From the NCBI GenBank assembly GCA_007922305.1, contig ML677351.1, positions 15,715,119 to 15,779,118 of the forward strand: DNA of 64,000 nucleotides, in the 5' to 3' direction. This document shows, piece by piece, positions 1 to 10,743 of the stretch (positions are counted from its first letter, which is position 1; each line of letters begins with the position of its first letter). The notes under the pieces were generated by a model. It saw only the letters and a program-made list of their open reading frames with translations. It ran no database searches and was not told the DNA's origin. This DNA is from Dermatemys mawii (lineage: Eukaryota; Chordata; Testudines; Dermatemydidae). The position numbers and the translations under genes are program-made.

Positions 1-552
1 GCCAACCTCAAGCATATTCTCACCAGCAACAGCACACCGCGCCATAATAACTCTAACTCAGGAACCAATCCATGCAACAAACCTCGATGCCAACTCTGCC
101 CACACATCTACACCATCACAGGACCCAACCAGATATGCCACACCATCACTGGTTCATTCACCTGCACATCTACCAATGTAATATACGCCATTATGTGCCA
201 GCAATGTCCCTCTGCCATGTACATCGGCCAAACTGGACAGTCCCTACAAAAAAGGATAAATGGACACAAATCAGATATCAGGAATGGCAATATTCAAAAA
301 CCTGTAGGAGAGCACTTCAACCTCACCGGACACACCATAGAAGATTTAAAGGTCAGCATTTTGCAGCAAAAAAACTTCAAGTCCAGACTGCAAAGAGAGA
401 CTGCAGAGCTGCAATTCATTTGCAAATTTGACACAATCAATTTGGGACTGAACAGAGATTTTGAATGGCTAGCTAACTACAAAAGCAGCTTCTCTTCTCT
501 CGCTATTCACAACTCCAGTTCAGCTGCTAGAGAAACACCTCACCCTCCCTGA
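1..552 (+). CDS. Penelope-like retroelement, C-terminal GIY-YIG endonuclease (5' partial)
   Basis: The frame starting at base 1 is open for 183 codons and stops at 550-552, so the protein enters from beyond the left edge. Cysteines at residues 25, 30 and 33 with a His at 35 look like the zinc-binding linker that precedes the nuclease in Penelope-like elements. The nuclease follows: a V-I-Y motif at 60-62, Y-I-G at 74-76, Arg85, His89, then the P-V-G-E-H-F block near 101-106. In this family the GIY-YIG domain nicks DNA for target-primed insertion by the upstream reverse transcriptase, which is not in the window. The lack of internal stops suggests a fairly young copy. A start at 193 would cut the nuclease in half and is not the real start. 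Confidence 0.88.
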   Translation, partial: ANLKHILTSNSTPRHNNSNSGTNPCNKPRCQLCPHIYTITGPNQICHTITGSFTCTSTNVIYAIMCQQCPSAMYIGQTGQSLQKRINGHKSDIRNGNIQKPVGEHFNLTGHTIEDLKVSILQQKNFKSRLQRETAELQFICKFDTINLGLNRDFEWLANYKSSFSSLAIHNSSSAARETPHPP

Positions 553-744
553 TTAGAGATAACAAGCTGGTTCAGCCTCATTGGACTAACCTTGTTATCT
601 CCCACCTGGTTCTTGCCTACCTATTTATACCTGCCCCTGGATACTTCCACTGCATGCATCTGACAAAGTGGGTATTAGCCCACGAAAGCTCATGCTCTAA
701 AAAAATTTTAGTCTTTAAGGTGCCACAGGACTCTTTGTCACAAA
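553..744 (+). repeat. 3' untranslated end of the Penelope-like element
   Basis: This follows the ORF stop directly and ends in a block (about 650-744) that recurs in reverse orientation at 45391-45490 and 48744-48830. Shared words include AGCCCAC, GAAAGCT and AAGGTGCCACAGGACTC. Because it lies behind a Penelope ORF here, the other two copies can be assigned to the same family. Confidence 0.8.
660..697 (+). other. hammerhead-ribozyme-like motif in Penelope 3' end
   Basis: Read as RNA: CUGACAA at 660-666 (hammerhead core CUGANGA, with G8 changed to A), one extra A, a hairpin GUGGG/CCCAC (668-672 with 679-683), GAAA at 684-687, then a 3-bp stem AGC/GCU (687-689 with 694-696) and C697 where the cleavage base would be. 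Hammerhead motifs are known from Penelope-like elements. Stem I is not evident and the extra A departs from consensus, so activity is not claimed. Confidence 0.45.
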
Positions 745-747
745 GGG

Positions 748-955
748 TGAGGTAATGTTTATTGAACCAACATCTGCTGGTGAAAGAAACAAACTTTTGA
801 GCTACACAGAGCTTGTATTGACTAAAGAGCTCTGTGTAGCTCAGAGGTCTGTCTCTTTTACTAACAGAAGTTGGTCCAATACAAGATACTACATCACCCA
901 CTGTCTCTCTCTAATATCCTGGGACCAACAGATCTACAACGTTGCAAACATCAGA
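748..955. repeat. inverted pair of a second Penelope-type terminal repeat
   Basis: Bases 748-818 and 823-945 are imperfect reverse complements. The left half carries GAACCAACATCTGCTGGTGA and AGCTACACAGAGCTT. The right half carries AAGAGCTCTGTGTAGCTC and ACTAACAGAAGTTGGTCC, and extends to CCTGGGACCAACA. A third copy lies at 15925-16045. The junction with the Penelope tail is at about 745. A simple foldback DNA element is an alternative. Confidence 0.6.
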
Positions 956-3059
956 TTCTTAAGTGCATCCAGGATCAAGGCCTAAATTTGAAGTACTACA
1001 TAAACTTAAGGGAATTCTCATACCTACATCTAATTACCTTAAATTATATTATACATATATGAAGTCTGAAATTATGTTGCTAACAGATGATGCTAAAATC
1101 AGAAAAATCTAAACATTAGTTTAAAATAAGTTACTTATAAACACAGCCACAGCAACACAATTGAAAGTGAAAAGGAACACAAAACCCTTCACTATAAACA
1201 AACAAACAAGTGAAGTGTTCATATATGGCAAGCAGCATGTATTTGGAAAATCATTTTAGCATTAAAAACACTGGAATGCTGGTGTTACAAAAATGCTACA
1301 TTTACTCATTTTGAGGATTACAGAGACCAAATGTGGCCTTTTTGAGTGTGCTCTGAAGTGTGTAAATGTAATATTCTAGCAAACAATAGCACATTATGCA
1401 CACGCAGGATTTGCATCTGTTTAGAACTGGGTTGCTTCTGATCATTATACCATAATTCCAGACATCTATATTCTGTATTATGTGATTTCATATTTTTTTA
1501 ACCTCTTCTGGTCCAGCAGCTCTCTTAATTATGGGATGGAAATTTAACATCAAGCCACAGTAGGTCCTCTCCTATTCTGATTCTTGCTCTTTTTCATTTT
1601 GTCTGTCTTTTGTAATTTTCAAGCGTTTTAACAAATTCCTGTTTTCAAGTGGTTAATAAAAAGTCTCTTACCAAACTTTCAGGTTTCCAATTTTCCTTTC
1701 ACAACCTACATTCAGTGTAAAATTTAACACTTTCTAACACTGACATTGTCACTGTGTAAGTCTAATTTATATATATATATTTTAAATGATGAAAACCAAT
1801 GTCCCAATCAAAAACTATGAAGACCACACTCTTCTGCTCTCTCAGTAACAAAGATGATTAAACCACTTCAGTGTATTGTCTTAAGTGCTTTTACCCAAAA
1901 TGACAATGTCTGAAGGATAACTTAGTGGAGGAAATATTCTTCTTATCTAGGAGAAATCACATTGACTTTTTTGTATTGATTACATTTTACATCAAGCTGC
2001 ACTGCTACTGTAGACTATAACAACTAAATTCTCAAAACTGATTCTAGATGGATTCTCAGAGTACTTTATGAACTTTCACTTACAGAGCTGAACTTGCTAC
2101 ATGAACTCTACATTTACATCTCTGTTATGCTGGAAATCAAATGAGTGGATCAGGAAAGTCAGCTTCAGGGATTCTGGAATATCAGTGAGGTAAATGAGAG
2201 GTTACAATAAGCTCTTCAGTATTTTGAGCTGTAAAGCAATGATCTAGATTCACCAAATTTATAAGGAGCAGGTACAATTAATTGTACACATTTAAATAAA
2301 TGGTATTGATTATTTGTGAAAGGGTTCTACCACAGTGCTATGAACTGGCATAGATGACCTCAAAGACTCTGAGAAAAGAGATGCTTGTACAAAATAGTGG
2401 AGTCATTTCTGGCTCAGTAATTAAGGAGATGAAAAGAGCTGGCTCCACAGACAAGTTCAGCTCTGCTTCTCCATGAAGAGGCTGCCAGCATTACTGTTAC
2501 ATTTCTGTAACAGTCACATTTCATATGCAAAGCAATGAATGTGTATGTCAAGTTACATACTGTATTTTCTTAGGCAGAAACAGATGATATATAAGCAAAC
2601 AATTGTCTGCATTTTAGCATAACATTTAAAATCTTTAAAAATTAAATATGAACTTACAGATTCTTAGACTGGAGCATCCAAAGGGGCCATTTTTAGGCTT
2701 TCTAGTCTGACTTCCTGCCTAACAGTTGATAAAGGTTTACTCCATAATTGATGCCTACAACTTGGAGTTTAACTACACCATATATTTTACAAAGACATCA
2801 ACTCTATGATGGCTCCCTTGTTGTGTTCTCTTTCCACTTGTTCCTTGCTCCTTCCTACTGCAATTTGCACCCGACCTCAACTCCAGCACTGTTTCTCCTT
2901 CCTTCTGCAGGCTGCCTTCTCCCCTTCCTTACAGGCCTCAGCATTGCTCCCCCACTCACTTCCAGACTCCTAATCATATTCAGTATCCACTGGATACTGA
3001 GGTTAGATAATCATTATCTACTGAAACCACAAACAAGCATATTTATTGCATCTGTACAA
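956..3059. other. AT-rich sequence without recognised gene
   Basis: All six frames are broken. There is a short (AT)n run near 1768-1780. Near 2670-2725 a short piece resembles an old LINE tail, but it is too diverged to name. No exon, promoter or RNA gene is visible. Confidence 0.6.
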
Positions 3060-3207
3060 AGGTGGTGCTAGCTCATTTGGGGCCTTAAGCAAGAATATTC
3101 CCCTCCTCCCACCCAAATAACACTAATAATGAATAGGGTTCACCCTTGAGCTGCTCGGGGCCCTAAGCAATTGCTTAGTCTATTGCTTATGCCTACTGCT
3201 GGCTCAG
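3060..3207. mobile_element. hAT-type non-autonomous element fragment
   Basis: Two GGGGCC(T/C)TAAGCAA blocks (about 3080 and 3160) are followed by a terminus ending GCTGGCTCAG. This resembles the GGGCCCTAAGCAATTGC...GCCGGC ends of short sauropsid hAT elements. The other terminus is not intact and no TSD was found. Confidence 0.4.
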
Positions 3208-5221
3208 TATCTGTATTTAAGTACTTTTTAAATGTTCATATTAAAAAACTCTCCTTTTGATTTGAAGACCATTTGCTTTCCCCATTCTACTTCCCTCTTC
3301 AATTTAATCCAATCCTGCCCCTTCATAAATTTTCTTCATCTGTCCTTCTGTTCTTTTCTTTGCTTCCTCATTCTCTCCCACTTTCATTTAAACATCCTCC
3401 ATTCCTAGAGTGACAGATCTGACAAACACAGGCTACTGTATCTGTGCCTCTGAGCTGGGGGCCTTTAAGCTGGCTGGTAGGGAAGGGTTAAGGACTTCCC
3501 TTCAGGAACTAAAGTCAGTGGAGGGGAGGGTGCAATTACTGCAGGCACTGGGATAGGTAAGAGTGCCACCAGTGAAGTACTGTTCCTTCAGGTGAATAGA
3601 GCATACTGGTTATGACCGGGTTCAGAGACTCAGGAGAAAAAAGAGCCTAGGTTATAAAGGGTCAGCCTGAACTGCATGAGTGGGCCATCATTTTGGTCTT
3701 ACAAACCCTGCTGAAGAGTCTGAAGGCCTGGAACCTGACAGGGTCTCCATGTGGAATATGAGGGATACCTGGTATGCTTAAGCAAGTGTACATACTATTT
3801 ATTGCTTTGTCATAAAGCTTCTGTGTAAGGCTTTTGTCCTTAGATAGACTTTGCTTTGTGAAAGCAGTGATCTCTGGGAAACCACTGTCTTACCCCTGGC
3901 AGAGAAGGAAAACTCCAGGATCTCAGCTAAAGTCAGACATGCTTGGATAAATCACAATGAGTTGTAGGGGGACTGCAACCTGAATCCCTGGTCTGAAAGG
4001 AGAGTGTTGAGGACTCTGCCTATAGAGAAGTTATGGCCAGAGGCCTGAAACTTAAAGGTGCATCCCTTGGACAGACAATCGACGGGTCAAAGGTGCAGTT
4101 ACTCTGGAAAAAAGGTTCCTCAATCTCCTTAAATTTCTTCATTCACCCTCTTTCACCACCATGTAGCAGAGGACCAGAACTATTAACTCCTTCCTTCAGC
4201 CCCAGGGTTTCCAGAAGGGAGGATGGGGATAGAGCAAGTGCAGGGATTCTGTACACCCACCACACACACACACTCATGCACGGCATTTGGGAGCAGCGGC
4301 ACTAAGAGAAGTAGTGATGTTCTGTTTTACACTATTGCATTACACAGGGCTGGCAAAACATTTTGAACAATTCTTTACTGAAATAGTCCCCAAATAAGCT
4401 TGGCATGTTTAGGGTGAGTCCATTCAGCCCCAGAGGGCTGCATGTGCACTAGTGAATTTTAGAGTTCTTTTTAAAAATAGAAACATCATAATGATCAGGC
4501 ATCAGTGCTCATATAAGCTATTTTAAAAGGTGAACTACTAAGAAACCCATGCTGCTTCCAATATTTTATTCTAAAATAAAATAGATTCTTGCTTTTTACC
4601 TTAGAAATTTTAGGTCTTGCATTTTTGAATGTGTTTGCTTAATAATCCTTTGTAGGACTACAAAGCCAGAGATGTAGGACCAATTTTTACTTCCCTTAAT
4701 CATGTAAAATTCTCTTTGAAGTCAATATGTGAGTAAGGAGAGCTGGATTTGGCTCACAGCAGTGATATTTTTCGTAGTACTTATATTGAACCAACTCATC
4801 TGCACGCTAAAACTGATACAAAATTTAAACAAATTAAAAAAAAAAACCCACACTTTCGTTTCACTAGTGAAGAGAACATCAGAAATTCTTAATTATAAAT
4901 GAGAATTTGGATACATGCCAAATTTTCAGGGATTCTGCTTCATGATATGGATTGATACATTTTTAAGGTCAGTGTGTGATACATACGAACATTTGGAACA
5001 CATACTGAGATATCTTCCTTAATATGGAAACATTAATCTTATCACAAAATATTATTTCCCTCCTCCCAAATATTTGTCCTTATTTAAGGAACATCCCTCA
5101 ATCCTTACTCAGATAAAAATCTGGTTTATTTTAATTATTTTGACTTAAGGCACACTGTTGTTATTCAGTAATTCCAAAGGGAGGGCTGGTATTTCAAAAA
5201 ATTTTTAAAGACACAAAGTAT
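3208..5221. other. no gene recognised; possible old repeat at 3420-4320
   Basis: The stretch 3420-4320 is richer in GC and reads like a degraded repeat or LTR-type sequence, with TTATAAAGGG near 3652, but no paired ends or TSD are visible. A short (CA)n run sits at 4262-4272. The rest is AT-rich with stops in all frames. Around 4680-4760 lies a faint copy of the palindromic short element described at 20958. Confidence 0.4.
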
Positions 5222-5248
5222 AAAAACAAACAAACAAACAAACAAAAA
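5222..5248 (+). repeat. (AAAC)n microsatellite
   Basis: About five AAAC units, read directly from the sequence. Confidence 0.9.
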
Positions 5249-5975
5249 CCCCTCAGAGGTGTCTAAGTGGCTTACAAGCTTTTGAAATTTGTATCCACAG
5301 TCCTCTCCTGAAAAAGCTTACTAAATAAGTTATAGACATAATATTACAAGTGAGGGTAAAACAGAAGAGACATGAAGGGGTGATAAGGACTATACAATAA
5401 TGTGATTACTCAACTTGGTTTATATATTGTGGGAATAAAAAAAAAATTTCTGTTATGAGAGAACACAAAGAGGTCCACAGGAACTCTGTTGGTGAAGGCT
5501 ACTGAGAGGGATGTACTGAATCAGAGTTCTCCTTGGCTGGTGGTAGTGGTGTTTTTTTAAGATATTCTATGGGCCTCCGGCAGAGAAGAAGTAGTAGAGA
5601 CTTCTGCATCAGCATTTGATTCTCTGCCTCAATAACCCTGGTGCTGGGTTTTCATCAGTGCAGGAAAAAAAACCCAAGGCTCAGTTTATCCCATTAACTA
5701 CAGTAGGATTATAACCAGTACCAAAGAACCCAGAATTCAATCCCACAATTTGTAGCACAAAGGAAAACTATGAAATATTACTTGTAAAAACAGTAAAGTT
5801 TGGATCAGGGTCCCATTGTGCTAAGCACTGTACAACCAAAGTGAGTATCTGCCCCGAGGAACTTACAGTGTAGTTAATGAAAATGTATATAGCCCCAAAG
5901 GCTATTTGGAAACCCATACCACTATTGAAATGTCAAAAGAAATTTGATTAGTTATAGTACATTTGGAATGACATA
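5249..5975. other. no gene; small ancient repeat near 5800-5880
   Basis: The segment around 5802-5875 (TCCCATTGTGCTAAGCACTG, then GCCCCGAGGAACTTACAG) matches the style of an old interspersed amniote repeat often seen in reptile DNA. The family name is uncertain. Nothing else is recognised. Confidence 0.4.
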
Positions 5976-6479
5976 CAGTGGAGCCCCGGTATAACGCGAA
6001 TCCAGATATATTGCAATTATACCGTGACTCCCAAGTCCTTGTTCTCGGTCCCGGGCAGGTGCAGGGCCACGGCTTCTCTCCCCTGCTGGGCAGCGCAGAG
6101 AGAAGTTGTGGCCGCGTCTGCAAGGGAAAGAGACTCCGGACTGCAAGCGAGGGGCCATGGCTTCTCTCCCCGCTGCGCAGCAGGGAAGAGAAGCTGCGGC
6201 CCCCACTTGCCTGGGATAGAGAACTCTGGTGCTGCAGACTGCAGTATCGGAGTTCTCTGTGGAAGCCGTGCTGGGGGCAGGAGATACCGGCACCTGCAAC
6301 CATGGAGTCCCCTATCCTGGCAGGCATGGGGGCTCAACTTCTCTCCCCTGCTGGGCAGCGGGGAGAGAAGCTGCAGTCCCCGCCTGTCAGGGAGTGTGAC
6401 CCCAGTATAACGTGACCCCGCATTTAGCGTGATGGGATTTCTTGGATCCCATTTGTCGCGTTATAGTGGGCCTTCTCTG
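5976..6479. mobile_element. pogo/Tigger-type non-autonomous DNA transposon
   Basis: The 504-bp element begins CAGTGGAGCCCCGGTATAAC and its reverse complement begins CAGAGAAGGCCCACTATAAC. Both ends lead into ATAACGCGA, giving imperfect terminal inverted repeats. It is flanked by TA at 5974-5975 and 6480-6481, the duplication typical of Tc1/mariner/pogo elements. The interior is GC- and CpG-rich and contains three related hairpins. Open frames on both strands (up to 145 codons) are by-products of composition. No transposase is encoded. Confidence 0.8.
6073..6370. repeat. three 33-nt hairpins inside the Tigger-type element
   Basis: At 6073-6105, 6161-6193 and 6338-6370 a CTTCTCTCCCC-like arm pairs with a GGGGAGAGAAG-like arm around a TGCTGGGCAGC-like loop. 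The third copy is a perfect 11-bp stem. All three are exactly 33 nt, which points to internal duplication of one palindromic unit. Confidence 0.8.
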
Positions 6480-8084
6480 TAGTATGATACAAACATTTGT
6501 TGTTCATGGAATTCAAACATTGTTTAAACTGTTATTTGTCTCCATCAGGATTTATAATTCTCAAAAGCAGAAATGTTTTATGGGTCAAAGAAAAACAGCA
6601 GCTTAGGGCAAAAGTGGAAATTAATAGGGCAGTTTCATCCTAGTTCTGGGCACATATGCCTACATCCCAAATCTATCTCACAAATTGGCAGTCTGGTGAA
6701 GAAAGGTACAAAACCAGAACAACAAGGGTATTCTAACGTAATAGTGGCAGTTGTGCTGTGTATGCTTTCCCAGACATCTTTTATTCTGGTTGATACCAAC
6801 TACTATAAATCTGTAATTTTCAGAAGTATCTCCAGTAATTCCCCACAAGCCTCTCGCCATACACGTACTTGATAAACAGCTCACAGCTCGTGTAATGGAT
6901 CCTAATCAGTCCCTCTCACATGGCACAATTAAGCAGTACAAACATTACGCACAGAAGCACTGGCAATTAAATTCCCAGTCACTTTTGTTAGTGACATTTG
7001 GGAGAGAACAATAGACTTGGCCCCTCTGTGAAGGGAGACAGAAAAGAGGCTTCTTAGCACAATGATCAAGGAGCATCAAAACAGAACAAAAACAATAGAA
7101 ATGTCCATCATTCATACAGTGTGTATGACCCCTGAAAAATAAAACTTGAAACTATCTCAGTCCAGCAATACCTTAGCAGTGAGGATTCATAATCACTCTA
7201 CAATCAGTTGAGTTTCTTCATAGCACCTACAAAATCATTACAAATTCAGTCCCAATAACACAGTTGCTTTCACGTATACCTGTTTCTAATACAAAACTAC
7301 AGTACACAGCTATCTTAAAAATATATGCAGAATAATAGGCTTTGCATCAGTAGTGTCAATACAGGCCTTCATGGATTCTCATGGCAGGTTCTGGACATTT
7401 ATATCAGGAGGTCAGGTAAAATGTATGATGTCAGAATTTGCAAAATATGTCTTTACAAGAGAACATGGAGTAGGAACTCTTCCTGCTAAAAAGCATTGAC
7501 ATGAATAGTATCTTGAGCCTGACTATGGTTCTTGGTGACCCTACATACTCATTTTTTTTATGGCTCATGAAATCATCCCTAGATTACACAGATCTGGAGC
7601 TATTCCAATTTTCCTGTGCATTCTGCAGGCAGTGGGAAAGTGCTGGAGTGTGCTTTTGACAGCTAAAAAGGTGGAAATACTGGTACAGTTGTCACTGAAA
7701 TGTCACTGTAGGTAAACAGATGATAATATCTGCTTCTTGCATTTTACATAAATGTAAGAGCAAAGATGAGGTGTTCCATACACAGTGGAGTGAGGAGGCA
7801 GCTGGACTTGTTGCAATTTACGCACAGACAGACAAGCTATTGCAACTGCTCCTGTTACTCACATCAGCACAACCTGCAGTTCGCATGCTGCTAAATTAGA
7901 AATGCTGCATACACACGCTTCCAGACTGATCATGGGGAAAGGAGATCAGTCACACATATTAGTGAACTGTTATTTTTTAGTTATTACTGGCAGTCAATTT
8001 TTAAAAATTAGGGTTGGGTTTCTCCTTATATATTAAATACAACTTGAATTAATCCCACTCACTTCATTTTGATGGGGAACAATT
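6480..8084. other. no gene recognised
   Basis: AT-rich DNA. A 99-codon frame at 6573-6872 has no recognisable domain or codon signal. No repeat family could be named with confidence. Confidence 0.6.
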
Positions 8085-8092
8085 TTATAGAG

Positions 8093-9431
8093 CAAGAGTC
8101 AGCAACCTTTCAGAAGTGGTGTGCTGAGTCTTCACTTATTCACTCTAATTTAAGGTTTCGCGTGCCAGTTATACATTTTAACGTTTTTTAGAAGGTCTCT
8201 TTCTGTAAGTCTATATATTATATAACTAAACTATTGTCATATGTAAAGTAAACAAGGTTTTCAGAATGTTTAAGAAGCTTAATTTAAAATTAAATTAAAA
8301 TGCAGATCTTATGCCACCAGCCTGCTCAGCCCGCTGCTGGTCTGGGATTCCATTCACATAAGCCGGCAGCAGGCTGAGCGGGGCCTGTGGCCGGGACTAC
8401 GGCTGACAAGGGGCCAGCAGCCAGAACCCCAGACCAGCAGTGGGCTGAGCATGTGTGGTGGCTGGGATCTCAGACTGGCAGTGGGCTGAACCTCTCAGCC
8501 CACTGCCACTCAGGGATTCCATCCACTGGCTCCTGCCAGCCAGAATCCTGGCTGCCAGACCCGTTCAGCCCGCTGCCGGTCTGGGGTCCCTGCCGTGCCC
8601 ACATAGAGTGGGTACCTACCTTCTCTCTGATTCTGGCCCCTTCTCTTCCCCTCTCGCTGCACTGCACTGAGCCCAGGACTGGGGGTGAAGGAGCAGGCTG
8701 GGGGTTGGGGTGTAGGGTCTCGCCAGGAGCTAGAATGAGGGAGGGAGCTCAGGGTTGGGGCAGGAGGTTTGGGTGAGGAGCATTTATCTGGGAAGCTCCC
8801 ATTTTGTAAGAGGGGTGCAGGTGGGAATGTGGGAGGAGAGAGGGGGGCAGGAGCTCCTGTTTGGTGCTCAGGGTGGGGATGTGGGGGTGCAAGAGTCAGG
8901 GCATGGAGTGTGGGGAGGCTGGGTATGTGTGGGGGATGCCAGAGTCAGGGCAGAAGGCTGAGTGTGTGGCGGGGAGGCTGCTGAGGTCAGGGCAGGAGTC
9001 TGGGGTCTGTGTGTGAGGGGGTGCAGGGTTAGGGTAGACAGCTGGGTGTGTGTGAGGGGGTTTCAGGAGTCATAGCAGAGGGCTGGGAGTGTTGGCTGGG
9101 GTCCTGGGGGTGCTCATGGCAGGGGGCTGGAGGGGATATGCCCTGATTCCATCCCCCTCCCCAAGGTCCTGCCCCTGCATCTTCCCCAGAGCAGTGCTGC
9201 AGCTCCATTTCTCCCTCTCCCGCTCCCCCTCCATCATAAGGGCCATCAGCCGATTGGTTGGCAGGGAGGAAGAGGAGGAGGGGAAGCAGCCAGCAGGACC
9301 ACACTTCTGCCCCCTGCGGGGACAAAGAAGAGCAGGCCAGGCCAGGCAGGATTTTTAATGGCTTGCTGCTGCCTACTGGGACTCCGTGCCATTAAAAAAT
9401 CGGCTCACGTGCGCCATAGGTTGCTGACCCA
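8093..9431 (+). mobile_element. hAT non-autonomous element, 1.34-kb GC-rich form
   Basis: The left end CAAGAGTCAGCAACCTTTC and the right end AGGTTGCTGACCCA are inverted repeats. TTATAGAG at 8085-8092 is repeated exactly at 9432-9439 as an 8-bp TSD, the hAT signature. The first 200 bp match the copies at 28751 and 52223 (for example TTCACTCTAATTTAAGGTTTC and AGAAGGTCTCTTTCT). Unlike those 0.3-kb copies, this one has about 1 kb of GC-rich interior: a palindromic CAGCCCGCTG region (8320-8600) and a G-rich, minisatellite-like strand (8680-9130). Open frames inside it are compositional. No transposase is encoded. Confidence 0.85.
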
Positions 9432-9439
9432 TTATAGAG

Positions 9440-10220
9440 TATAGAACCCACAATGTATAAAATGTGCTTTTCATAGGTTACACTCACCACTAGGATGCCT
9501 TCTTGTTGCTGGGTCTGGTGAATCAGCTCTTATCTGGTCTAGTGCTCCCATCCCCACAGTTCCTTCTCTTCTTCAGGATTTGGGCTGCTCTCTCCATTAA
9601 TCAGCCCTTTAGACAAGTCACTGTATAATTTTCCACTTCCAGGGTAGCCAAGTCCCACTGGCCAATCTACCCATGTTCTGTCTCAGGCAGCTTGCATTAA
9701 TTCCTGGTCTGTGCCACTTTCCCAGTGGTTGGTAGGGGAATCTCGACCTGCCCACTGGCACTCCAGCCCATGAACTCTATCAGCAATCAAGGTCTCTACA
9801 GTCTCAACCCTTGCTGCTCTTTCCCTGTGCTTTTTCCTACTCCACCTCCACAGGCTCTTCCCTGCAACTTCTCTGGGTAAACCTTTTCAATAAGGAACAG
9901 GATCCCAGGGCTTTTGCTTCTTCTCTGGGTTTCCTCCTACTTTCCTCTCTGTGCCCAGAAAACAACTGCAAATTCCCTCCCTGCAGCACTCTTCTGCCCA
10001 GTTGGGCTTCATCTTCAATTAGTGCTTATTCTCCCCCAGGTGCAGCCTTTCAGGTTAAATGGCCCCTTCTGAGCTATCTTAAACCCTTCGGGGCAGGTGC
10101 AGGGTGAACACCCCATTACAATACCAGTAGCTGCTTTTTATGTATTAAGGTGAAAGGCAGATTGAAATGTGACTGATGGTAGATAAGAGCAGTGTGCTAG
10201 CTAGGTGCCACTCTGTAGCA
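9440..10220. other. no gene recognised; C/T-rich stretch
   Basis: 9540-10100 is pyrimidine-rich and has a 98-codon frame (9811-10107) without recognisable domain. It is possibly an old repeat, but no family was recognised. Confidence 0.5.
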
Positions 10221-10743
10221 CAGGGGATCTCAAACTTCATTGCACCGCAACCCCTGTCTGACAACAAAAATTACTACATGTAGAGCCCCCATGTAGTTCC
10301 AAAGCCTGAGCTCACCCCAGCCATACTGCCCTGGGCGTGGGAGCCAAAGTCGAAGCCCAAGGGCTTCAGCCTCGGGCACTGAGCCTGTAGCCTGGCCCCA
10401 CCACCCAGGGCTGAAGCCAAAGCCCAAGCCTGGCCACCCCGGGGCAGGGAGTGTGAGGGGGTAAGCCAAATCCCAAGGATTTCAGCCTTGGACAGGGAGC
10501 CTGTAGCCTAGGCCCCGTCAGCCAGGCCAAAACCAAAGCCTGATCCCCAATACCGCAGGCAGGGAAGCCGAAATCAAAGCCCAAGGACTTCAGCCTCGGA
10601 CAGGGGGCTTGTAGCCTGAGCCCCTGGTAGTAGGGCTCAAGCTTTGGCCCCAGGCCCCAGCAGGTCTGTCAGCCTTGGTGACCCCATTAAAAACAGGGTT
10701 GTGACCCACTTTGGGGTCCCAAGCCATAGTTTGAGAACTGCTG
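10221..10743 (+). mobile_element. hAT non-autonomous element with internal tandem units
   Basis: The left end CAGGGGATCTCAAACTT and the right end AGTTTGAGAACTGCTG are inverted repeats of the TTCTCAAACTT hAT type, also seen at 21046. Three related units start near 10357, 10466 and 10574. Each has CCCAAGG-CTTCAGCCT-GGACAGGG followed by TGTAGCCT, at about 108-bp spacing. The flanking 8-mers match only partly, so the TSD is decayed. Confidence 0.75.

Noticed and set aside
5902..6415. Overlapping frames of 106-145 codons on both strands as a gene
   Set aside because: They lie within the CpG-rich hairpin core of a TA-flanked DNA element. Stops are rare there because of composition, and no domain is recognisable.
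8387..8984. Frames of 65-129 codons as a host protein
   Set aside because: Inside the GC-rich interior of a hAT element with intact TSD. Low-complexity Gly/Ser/Pro-rich products in all frames.
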